Made by a program: the position numbers and the translations under genes. Of a stretch of DNA of 64,000 nt, positions 47,166 to 58,600 are shown in pieces. The notes under the pieces are model-generated. The model saw nothing but the letters and a program-made list of their open reading frames with translations. It ran no database searches and was not told where the DNA came from. Origin of the DNA: Pycnopodia helianthoides (lineage: Eukaryota; Echinodermata; Asteroidea; Forcipulatida; Asteriidae); contig CM063244.1 in NCBI GenBank assembly GCA_032158295.1, positions 26,944,930 through 27,008,929 on the forward strand, read 5' to 3'. Each line of letters begins with the position of its first letter. Position 1 is the first letter of the stretch.

Positions 47166-47945
47166 CCTTTTGGTTGGTAAGCAGTTTGCAACAGCTAATT
47201 CTAATTTCTCATCCTCGGTTTGATTACACTGATTTGAATGAGAGAAGATCAAGACGGCTGCACCATGATACAGGTTTCACGATGCAGAAACGCACCTCTT
47301 TTGTTTATTTTTCCCCTATTTTTTCCATAATGTATAGATTGTAAAAATCCACTGTGTGGTTCAGGAGTTATGATTTTGGAAAAACAGTAAACGTTGATTT
47401 AATGTTATTCGACACCTGATGACGTCATCATGACGCCATCATGACGCCATTGTTCGGGTGTCGTCAGGTCTAAAACACGCTGAGTTTCAAGGCTCAATTT
47501 AGTTTGGTTTGAGAGTAACTTTGTGAACAAGCGTATGGAAAAAAAAAGAAGAAGGTGGGGTCTCAAAAACTCGAACGAAAACAGCAGGTCTTTGGTTGGA
47601 GGCCGAACACCTGAGGGAAAAAACGAATAAAAACAAGAGGTGTTCCGGGCGGAGTGCCCGAAAACCTAACTAATAAAAACGAACAAAAACAAAAGGCCTT
47701 GCAAGTGTTGCTCAGAACACCTAAAAGACCAAACAAAAACCAAAAACAAAACAACGGAATAAAAACAAGAGGAGTTCCAAATAATGCTCAGAACAGTTAA
47801 CAAATTTGGGAAAGTGCAATCAATAATAAACACCTGGGAAACACACTTGATTCAAATGATGGTACTTTTTAATTCGGATTAATTGTGGATTTGAAAAAAG
47901 AACAAGAGATTCTGACATTGTAAAGTTAGACCCGTAAAGCCCAGG
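47166..47945. repeat. Low-complexity and quasi-tandem A-rich repeat
   Basis: 47570-47780 repeats aataaaaacaagaggtgttc-like units about 60-120 bp apart. A tgatgacgtcatca palindrome lies at 47418-47431 next to two more catgacgcc copies. No gene. Confidence 0.5.
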
Positions 47946-48125
47946 CCAATTTCATAGGCCTGCTTAAGCAGACAATAGCGCTGGAAGATTTTCTGCTAAG
48001 CCGAAAAAAGGCAGGACACCAGTCACAAATAACACATGTGATACGGTGTTTTGGCTGGTAACCTTATTCTGATCTGGTGAGCCAAATGGTATGTGCTTAG
48101 TAAATGTTTGTGCATAAGCAAATTT
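47946..48125 (+). mobile_element. MITE, AAGCAG family, intergenic copy
   Basis: ccaatttcataggcctgctt at the left, gacaccagtcacaaat and ttttggctggtaacctta inside, and a weak right end (gcataagcaaatttgatcc). Confidence 0.65.
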
Positions 48126-51100
48126 GATCCAGGTCAAAGTTTTTACCATAAACCCAGTCATGACTGTGTTTTTACAAACCCTTTTCTAGTAAAAATGACT
48201 AGGGGAAAAAAACAATACCAAGCAGAACTTGATGTTTTGTTTTAGACGTATCGATAGTATGTGGATGTGTTAACTATGATAAATTTGTCCACTCAGGACT
48301 TGACATTATTTTCTATGACCTTTTTTGGTTGCAATAGAACAAGGTCAAATTTTTGAGCGGCTTGCGGCAACTGAAGAACAAGCTAAGGGGCACTAACGTC
48401 ATGATCAAAGCAGGCCTGTGGCTGTACATAGAACTATGAACTCTCGCCCTCCATAGATATGCAATGGAGGAACAACGTGCGCATGCAGTAACTAAATAAT
48501 ATAACTTATGTGATGGATTCTTTTTTTGAGGGGGGGGGGTGTATTCAGCTGGGGATTGGACCTAAGCTTCCAGAGAGCTAATGTTGCAACACTCCTTTAG
48601 AATGAACAAGAAACAAAATCACAACAAAGGTTTAAATCTGAACGCTTTAATTCCAACAAGCATTTAAAACAAAACAAACACTGCTTCAGATGAAGAGCAT
48701 ACAAAATATATTCTGTCCAAATTATATGCAAATTTACAGCTTCAAAATTAAAAGGAATTAACAACAATTGGCTTCTAAAAGAAGAATTAAGGTGAGAAAA
48801 CTACGATTGAAAACAGCATGGGAAACAGTCAAACAAACCAAAATGGAAAAACACAACAAACGTTTCCAAAACCCACATTAAATATTCAGTAATTTGTGGT
48901 ACTTAAAACGGTTTTAAACACTTTTTTTAGTATCGTTGTTTGCAAAGTTATTGACAACATTTAAGTACCTTAATAGTACACTTTGGCTTGACAAAGCATG
49001 GTCAGATATAAAGACTAATTAACAGTGACTAAATACAAAAGTACAAGATCGGAAGTACCTGATCAAAGATGTACATATTGCATTGAATTACAATAACCGT
49101 AATTATAAAACACACAAGTACTTGCTACAAAAACATTCTTGTCAGAACACATGTCTGAAATGGGTTCGGACAACATTCACTTGGGGGGAATACAGCAATT
49201 CTTGAGATATTCATTACATATTTGTATACAATGGGTGTCACATTTGCTTTAAAAAAAAATGTATTATCAATATTTTAAAGTGCCTTGCAGGCCGTTATTT
49301 TATTCAGTGACATTCAATTATAATTTGTCTCAAAAAGTTGAGATCATTTGAAGTGGGTATAGTAGTCAGGGAGACAGTTAGCTCAACAATTGGGATTTGA
49401 ATCTAACTCAATTCAATAAGTTTATGCCCACAAATTCTGCTTCAGATACATTATCATTGTAGGGTGTGAGAGTCATTGCTGACAATGTCCAAGTTGAAAT
49501 GTCCACCTTTTACAACCCTGGAGTTACATTTCAAGGGGGCTTCTGGGAACAGTATCCTCAGCTCTAGAGAAGTAGATCAAAGAGCTGGGATTCTTCATGA
49601 CTGATGAAAACAACAGCCATTTTCTTCCACCAGGCAGACATAAACAGTCTGAATTGAGATAAAAGTCTGACATTTCTATTTACTGCATTCGACAAATACA
49701 TTGTTATCTTTCTTGCTGTACACTAATTTGATTGAATACAACATAAATTTTGCTGAAAATAAAAAACAATTAAAAACACAAGAGTAAAGTTCTATGAAAG
49801 CAAGCAATGAAAAAAATGAACCATTCAAAGCAAGTTTGTTGCACTGACTAAGAACACAACGATTAAATTGAAGCTCCAGCAAAGTCTTGGGCAATACGTG
49901 TAAGTACATACATGTACTTCTCAATATTCTAACATTTATTTTGAAATTATTGTTAAAAATCATTTTTTTGTACAAATTTCAAAAACAGATTTGTAAAAAA
50001 TACATTTGCATGCCAAGTTTATAAAAATGTAACTCAAATTTCAGTAAGTACTGGAATTTGCTATAAAAATGCATAGTAAGTAGAAGAAAAAAATGTTACA
50101 ATCAATCCGTAATGTGGAATTTGCATAATTTATAATCGCACTATACACTTATAGTTTCATCGGTAGTATTTACATCGTTAAGTAACAAGCATTTTTGTTG
50201 TTCAGTGTTTTCAAAATATCTTACAAACCCCTACAGGAATCAGTTGTGAAATTTCTCCACCAATCATCGCTCTTTTAAACAATTGAATTATCATCAATTT
50301 TTTCAAAGAAATATAATATGTACATCTCTCTATGAACAAAACAAAACCAAATTGTGTACAGACACTTTAAATTGTTCATGATTTTTTTTAAATGAAGAAA
50401 TTTTGTTCAGCACCAAACCGTTTCCTCCATAATTTTCCGACCCTGCACCCCTAAATGATCAACAAAAATGGTCTGAATTTGTGCATAGAGTCTTCCATTG
50501 AAATGTCCTGCAACATTTTCCGCTAAGATTAATATTCAATTGAAACCATTCAATACAGTGCGCCCTCTACAGTTTCCCCAGGAGAGGCCATTTTCGCAGT
50601 GAATCATGAGAAAAGGGTCGACAAGCTTTAATCGTCTCCTAGCGCCCACGCAAGACACCAATATTTGTTTGAAGTTTGCAAAGCAACAAGGCTCTGTTAT
50701 AGTAATAGTTTCCTTTTCAGTGTTTATGGCATAAGATGGTAGCTTTTTCTGAGTCTGGTGAATGTTTTTCACCTTCATGTAAGCCATTTAAAGGTCCCCA
50801 AATTGCCCATGCAGTGCTAAGTTGCAAGTGTGATTGTTTGCAGTCGATCACTTTTGCCTTGGGGGGAAAATGGCCCCCTGGGGTAAACTTTAGAGAGAGC
50901 ACTGTATGTGAATTAAATGTACATGATATCTACTTACATGTTGATACTTAACCATGTGTCACAACTATCGATGAGATATCACCGATATCTTGAGCTGTAA
51001 ACAGCTATTTAGTATTCCGTTATTTTGAAAAAGTGTACATATCAACAAGGTAGTGATATACTTAATTTGTGCTATAAACTAAACTAATAAAATATAAACG

Positions 51101-52514
51101 ACTACGAACTCGAAAGAGTCCGAGGTTTAACTGCAACTTCCTAGGAGTAATCTGATAAGACCGAACGGACACCTCTCACACAATCTTTAATTTAATTGGA
51201 TAGATTGAGTAGTTTTTGCGAGTGCACCTTGTAAGAAATCTGTTAAGTAGAAGTGGTGGCTCTGAAGAGAGCCACTTGGCTATTCCCAACATTCTGACTG
51301 GTGTGGTTTTGTCGTTGTCAGGAGCACACCACCATAATCTTTGGCATGTCATGGCCGAGCGGTCAACTGCACTGGACTCAAGCTCTGGTGTTTTTGATCA
51401 GCAGAGTGCATGCTCGAGTCCAGGTCTCAACAAATGTGCCATTAGGCAAGACACTTAACCATATTAATTCCTTTGTCCTTTGTGTTGTGTAAAAGAACCA
51501 TTTACACTTACGCCAAGAGAAGGGGTTTGCTTGGTGTTTGTTGCAGTGGCTACAGAGTGCGCCGCAGCACCTTGTAAACCCTTATACAAGGTGCTACATA
51601 AATGGGCCTCATAATTCCTATAAAGTGTTTCTCTTTGTTCAAGTGCCTTGAGCACCTTATTGGTGGATCTGTGCGCTGTTTAAGACTCCAATATTATTTT
51701 TGTTGGTGTATAAAAAGCAGTACATAAAAGTCGGCAAAACAAGATTCAGGTGTCAATGTATAAGCCGCGGCTTTGTACAACGAAAATTATGGTGTTCGAA
51801 ATGTTGAGAATAGTACTTAACAAATTTTTATATGGCGTACTCAAATGAACACTCGGTATCATACTCTGCAATGCACAGCCTCAAATCCTATATTTGGATA
51901 TACGCAACGGTTCCGTTAAATATTTTGCACTATAAATCTACCACTGACAAATATCATGAGGACTATTTAGGGCCTGGATAGTGTTTTTACAAGTAAAATA
52001 AATAAAGTTAAAATATGATTACATATTACGGGCTAAATGTTCACACAATGTCTTCTAAAAAAATAATAAACTTAGTTTTTTTTTGGGATTTAATTTTTTT
52101 AAACCAACAATTTTTTTTGTTTTTAAATTCCTAGTGTCTTCTGTATTTCTTTTTGAAACAGATATCCAGTTTGTGAGCAAAACAAAACAAAGCTAAATTA
52201 AAACAAACAAGTCAAAAACTCTGTAACATGAGAACTCAAAAAACAACGATCTCAACAAACAATAAACAAAAACAAAAAACTTGAACTTTGGGGTTAATTT
52301 CATGAACAGAACACTATTTGGTGATTTTTCCGTACCTATATTTTATCCAAGTTTAGGGGTTCCATCTTTTACACGAGTGGACAACGGTGTGACAATAACG
52401 ATCAGTTATCGCTATCACTGGGGGACTTCGCTCAGCTGTGGTCTGCCTGTTTGATGTTGGTGGTTTTTTTTTTTAGGAAGTTGAAGATTAAACCTGAGAC
52501 TCTTTCAGTAATTG
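48126..52514. other. AT-rich plexin 3' flank / possible 3'UTR
   Basis: No exon recognised. The plexin 3'UTR must start at 52514 and run leftwards, but no single poly(A) site stands out. It contains the SINE at 51345-51720. Confidence 0.4.
51345..51720 (+). mobile_element. tRNA-derived SINE, plus-strand copy
   Basis: A box catggccgagcggtcaac, B box tgctcgagtcc, then ggcaagacactta. Its body differs from the other copies (gtgctacataaatgggcctc), so it is a second subfamily with the same tRNA-like head. Confidence 0.7.
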
Positions 52515-52610
52515 TCATGCAGAGTCAGCCATCAGACGGAAGATGTCCTCAAGACGGTCGCCGAGGTTCAACTTCAGGGCGTCCTTGTCCTCGTCGAGAG
52601 CTTGGAGGAT
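52515..52610 (-). CDS. Plexin last exon and stop codon
   Basis: catctcag|ATC. It encodes [19 protein letters not shown], then [12 protein letters not shown] and TGA at 52517-52515. It lacks the PDZ-binding tail typical of vertebrate plexin-B. Confidence 0.93.
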   Translation of the reverse strand: MLQALDEDKDALKLNLGDRLEDIFRLMADSA

Positions 52611-55600
52611 CTGAGATGAAGATGAGACAAGGAAGATAATCGATGAGTAAATGCAGTTTATGAAATCATAAAAAGTTCTAAGAAAACCATAATCGTCCTG
52701 AAATCAGGAACAAATAGATAAGTTAAAGAGCTGCAGTTTTCTGTAAAACGTCAAGTCTCCAGACAGAACTCAAATTTAAAGTTGAATTTCATAATCATAA
52801 TATATAAGGAAGGTGAGCCTCTTTAGCCTCACTACCAAGAGCAGTGCGGCGTATCTATACCTCTTGTCACTAACCCCTGATAGGGATGTGCTAAAAAATG
52901 ACTTAATGTCTCTTTTGTGGTTTACCATTCTTGGGCGCGTGCATAGAGTGGATCAACCACTGGCCTAATTTAAATGTCTCTCATTTGAACAACATCTCAC
53001 CTCGCTCTTGTAGATGCATGCGTAGCAGAAATACAACTCATTGAGAGCATTGAGCGGCTGAAACTCATTCTGGTATTTGTTGGTGTGAGCGGCCAGCATG
53101 GCACCCATGTCCTGATCGCTCACGGAGGCCATGGTGTTGATCTCCTTGTAGTAGCTGTTGGCGAAATGAAACACATCACAGTGATTGGTTGGTCAGTATC
53201 TTTCTATATCAGTAAATTCAAGTTAATTATCTTCCAGGATTCTTACTGTCAATGACAATTAATCAAACTCCACAACCAAAATCATGTTTTTTGATCAATG
53301 TAATGCCCTTAAATGCCTGGCTCTCTCTTGTGTTACTACAAAATAGGTACCACTTCAGTATGTAAGCAGTTATTTTCTGCTTATGAGGGGTCCTTAGAAG
53401 AACTTCCATTTTATAATCAGTGCTTACCGCAAGCCAGGCAAAAGGCATACTAACTCGCTGGCAGTTTTTGTAAGCAGATGAGTGATGCAATGATGCAAAT
53501 CCATAGTCAAATCTTGTATAGAAAGCAAGCTCTGCTATTAGTAAACAAACAAATCTGCGTACTGGTAAACCAGCTGTATGAAATTGTGGGTGGGGGGGGT
53601 TCTCACCTGGCTACCCATTCCTTGTAGGTTGGGATATCCTTGGCATACAGTAGCTTATTAGACGGTGAGTCCTTGGTGAGTGTTTGCTCAGACACAGAGC
53701 AAGCGTCAATCAACGTCTGGCCTATGATTGACAGACAGGCATCTACTGTCCCGGACTTGTTGATGTCGAACAAGATGTCTGGGTTCTTGATGAGATTGAC
53801 CCAGAACCGCAACTGAAGACTAAGAACAGAAATGAAGGGGGAAATAATAAGATAATCATGGTGATACAAACCTTCTGCTCAGGTTATCGTGGCTGAACTA
53901 TGGTGAGTGAAAAACTTTATTTCATTTGTGACCGGATCTATCGAAATGAGGAATGTGTCAGACAGAACGTATTGCATGTAATTTGCGTGTAAAGTTGGTC
54001 ACAATCGAAAATCATGAAAAAACACTACAAAAAACGATTCCGCGATTTTGGTGGTACTAGGTTAAATAAAACTTGATCTTTCTTGTCGTGGTCTTACCTT
54101 TAATTGAAAAGATTAATAAATCCACAAAAAGTACGTTTTCTTGAGCATGTTTTTACACAATTGATTCTCTTCAAAGTTAATTAAAACGAGCATCTAAACA
54201 AACACGTCGTAAAAAAAATGGAAGTGGCCTTGTCTTGTAGACTTTCTTCATTTCCCGATAATTTCGGACTGGAATAAGCTACGGAAAAAATAATGGTATC
54301 GCTGGAAAGCCAGTGAGTTACTTGTTAACACGGTATGCACAACTCAATTTCAATAAGGGGTCGATATATTCCTCATTTCGATAGATCGGGTCACATTCAT
54401 TAAATCCACAGGTAAAAACTTAACAATTACAGTACAAAACTTTACAAAAGGCAAGATATATAAATATATAAAACAAATCAAACATATGAAACAATAAGCA
54501 TAAGCATGTTAACTTGAGCATGTTTCATGAAATGGCAGAGAATTAGGCTTCACAATACAGCGTGTCACCAAGTGTCTACCTTGCATGTGTTATAGACCAG
54601 GAAGATTTTTCAAATTTGGTTCCTCAGAACATGGAAAGATTTGTTTATTTTCCAGGGAACTTTCTGCAGAATCAGGGAGAGTTGCCAGCTCCGCTGTGAT
54701 AACAGAGAGAGAGAGAGAGTTGAAGGGGAGTGGCTTACCTGTTGCTCTTCCATCCATGAGTCACGTCCGGGTTAGTGATGCCTTGCAATCGTGCCTGCTC
54801 GTCCAAGAAGTCAAAGAAGTACTTGATGACCAGAGGGACCTCCGAGTCATACTTATCACATTTGAAGATGGTTTCCAGAAGCTCATCGACAAACTGCTGC
54901 AAGATTCCCTGTTAAACAAGATCAAACAAATTCGGAAAATGGAATCAAAAAATTAATAACAAAAAACAACAAAAACAACAAATCAGAACAAAGGTCAATT
55001 ATGTTGTAGTAAATCCATGTTCAAATCTAAATTAATATTTCTACTGAAGACGAGCAGAGTATACTGTTCGAAACGTCAAGACCACACCGGCTCGTTTCAG
55101 AGCCAACACTCTAACAAAAGAGATTTACACATTGTTGTACCCGCAAGTTTACTATTTATTTATTTATTTATTTAAAGTTCCTTCCTAAATTAATGTCGTT
55201 TATGATTCCATGTAAGGAATCTTAATATTTCGAATGCGATTCATCGGGACAGTTCTTCACAGGAGCCGTTATTGGACAGGGCTTATATTGGATCCGCATT
55301 GTTCTTCTCAACGTTTCAACTAGTCTGTTTTACATTAAGAAAAATTTGCAGCTTTGCATGGTGTATTCTTCGGCAGGGGACTTTGACATACAGAAGGACA
55401 GGATGACAATAGTAGCAATAACACACAGTTCTTATATAGTGTACAATCAATAGGCCTCTAAAAGCACTCATTATTTTTACCACAGACATGCAGAGCTCTA
55501 TTTGCATTATGAGACCCATTTATACAGCACCTTGTAAGTTAAATCTGCAGCCTAACATGCCAGAAACACAGGGGCAAATCCCTTCTCTGAAAGATAAGTG

Positions 55601-58600
55601 TACTGGGTTCTTATTGTGCATTACACCACACAAGGGACCAAAGGCTTTTACGTCCCATCCGAAGGATGAAGCAATTTTGGTTCAGTGTCCTGCTCAAGGA
55701 CACAAGTGCCATGACTGGGAACCCGAACCCACACTCTGACAATGCCAGAACTTGAGTCCGGTGCACCAGACCGCTTCGGCAGACTGCTCACCTTGTAGTG
55801 AGTAACCTTGGCAAGTAGATCTCGGCCATCATCTTCTGGTCTCGCTCTCCTTTCCTTAGGCTTCCAGAGTCAACGTGTTTGACAAGATGCCACTGGTACG
55901 ACCCCCTCTCAGGGTCAATGATGGGAGACGCTGAGGAGGCTGGACTGGTCTGTAAAGTGCCCAGACCTAGGATGGGGGGACGAATTTGTAAATGTCAGAA
56001 TCGTTATAATACTTCCAAATATTACAATGTCAGCAAACACAGCTGTAACAGTACGTCATAGAGTTGGCTCAGAGCAGTGAGGTCATTATCCTACTACATT
56101 GGTTTCACCCTTCTACTCTTGTGACATCTTCAAGAGAGTTGACCAATCATTTGAAACCACTCAACTGCACGGGTTGTGTATACAACTGCGTGTAGAAGTA
56201 ATTGTGTACCTGTGTACTTGTAGTGACATTCAGGATGAGGACTTATAACATAAGGGACAGTATTAGTCCATGTTTGCTATCACCAAGGGAAACAATGGGG
56301 TCCACGTTTGTCAGGACAAAGAGTTGAACGAATGAGAGTTCACGATTGGAGGTCATTACACATCTGTGTGAGTGTGGGTAGGTATACACATTCAAACCGG
56401 GGACCTATAACAAAAGAGGACAATAGGGTCCCCGTTTGGGGAAAGGTCCCCAGTTGGAAAATGTGTACAAAACCAATGAGAGCTGTTGCCAAAAAGTTAG
56501 AGTACAAACACTGTGTAGATGCATACACGACATAATATCACATTGCTGGCTGTCTATCCATCATTCAAAACCACAGTGGGTGGTACTGACTGGTCAGACA
56601 GTGGGAGGCTTAATGTGTTCATGTAGAACATATTGTAGAAATATCCAAATGAATAGAATGTTAAATCTCTGGTAATCTATCGTTGAATAAGGGGTAGATG
56701 GAGGGGGCCAGCTTACCATATTTCCTTGCTGGTGAGTTGGGTAGAGATCCTCCATTGATCTGGGCTCTTACTAGGCGAAGCGTCGCACCATCAGGAACCT
56801 ATACAAAAATCCAAAGAATATCTTCAATATTTTTAGGCTTGCCCGGAACCTGAACCTCTCTCCCTTCACCACAGCTCTATGAAATTTTGCCATGCTGTGA
56901 GCCCCCACCTGGGCAAAATTTCATAAAAGCTGCGTAAGCACAAAAAGTTGCTATAAAGCATAAACAACATAATGCTAACCAGAATAAGGTTACCAGCCAA
57001 AATACCACGTCTGTGACTGGTATCCTGCTTATTTTTGCTGAGCAGAAAGTTGCTAAGCATAATTCTCTGCTTAAGCAGCTCTGTGAAATTGGTCCCTGGT
57101 CATTACCAGGCCGTGCAGACCACATCCACTGTTACTCAAAAGATGAATTTGTAAAATGGGAAATTGAATCAAACCCTGAAAACCATGCATAACGGTTTGG
57201 GTCTTCACTTTGTCTGGAGAACGATGGCCACTCAATCTCATTTTGAACAAGACCCACCCCCCTTCTACATCAACACAAATATTTGCCAAAGGCAAGAAGA
57301 TTTTGCCACTTTTTTTTCTTCACTTGTTGGCAACTTTACCGCATTCAAGAAAATGTAGGGTCAAACAAAACCCTATGAAAAATTGTGAACTCAAGAAAAA
57401 TCCTCACAAATCACAGAACTATATTCTATTGTAATACTACCTAAAACTGTGAAGGGCACTGATAAAAGTTGCTTTTGAAGTTTTCAAAATTGTTTTACGA
57501 TGAATGAATTTCCTACCTGGTAGTGTGCTAGTGTGTTGACTCGTTTCCATTCTCCATCAAGTCTACCGCGGACTTCTTCATCCAGTAAAATCATACTACC
57601 AGAGCCCTGGGGTTTGTCACTCCACTCTGTACAGACGGACAAAGATAAAGACACTGTTCACAACTATGCCTGCTACAGTGAGGTGATTATACAACAATAA
57701 CGAACACAGCTGTCTTAATGAGCAGTGATTACCCATGGTCTAGAGATAACAATACTTGGTTCTTATATAGCGCACATATCCTAGTAGCTAGATCAAGGCC
57801 CTTTACAACATTATTATCCCTGTTCATCAGACATACTTAAACCAATCCACAAACTTTCTCAACTCCCTGGGGAGCATTTACCCCCAAGCTACTTAAGTTA
57901 GCACTAAGGGGTTGAATTCAACACAATACTGTCTCAGCCCTCTCAGGTTCCCATTTACACACCTGGGTTAAGAGAAGCAATTTGTGGTCAGGTGTCATGC
58001 TCAAGTACACAAGTATCATGGCCGGGATTTGAAACCACACTCTGATAATTTTATAGCTTTATTACTAAACTGCCTCTTGTTCTCTTAAACATTCCAGTGA
58101 GCGACGGAAAATGTTCTCACCTAGATCAAGCTCATCTCGTGAGGGCCGTTTGGAGTAAGGGTACGTCTTGTAGACAGCGTCAAGAATCTTCTCTTTGGTC
58201 TGCGAGATGGTGTCACAGTCCAACACCTTCAACTCGATGGGCTCTGCAGACGCGTCTAGACCAGCTGTGGAGATGTTCTATATGGGATTGGGTTACAGTA
58301 AGAGTGATGTGAGTGTAGGACATGGTTCCTTAATCAGTTCAAATGTTAACAGTTCAAATGAACTTGTCAATAAAAAATATGTATTTTTAGCTGGACTGAC
58401 TTGATGGAAATGTTGACGAATCTGGTTTAAATAACCTGGTTCAATAACATCAGTCTAATAAACTTTTTTCATATTTAAACTCGGGTTAAATAACCCTGGC
58501 TCAAAACGCCTGAACTTGCATGTTATTATTCTGTGTTTTTTAAGCTTGATGCTTTTTAACTACTTGTTTTTGTGCTGACAAAGTTTCATTTCATAAACCA

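Noticed and set aside
54585..54956. 123-codon plus-strand frame overlapping a plexin exon
   Set aside because: It is the antisense shadow of the minus-strand exon 54739-54908, which has clear homology and splice sites.
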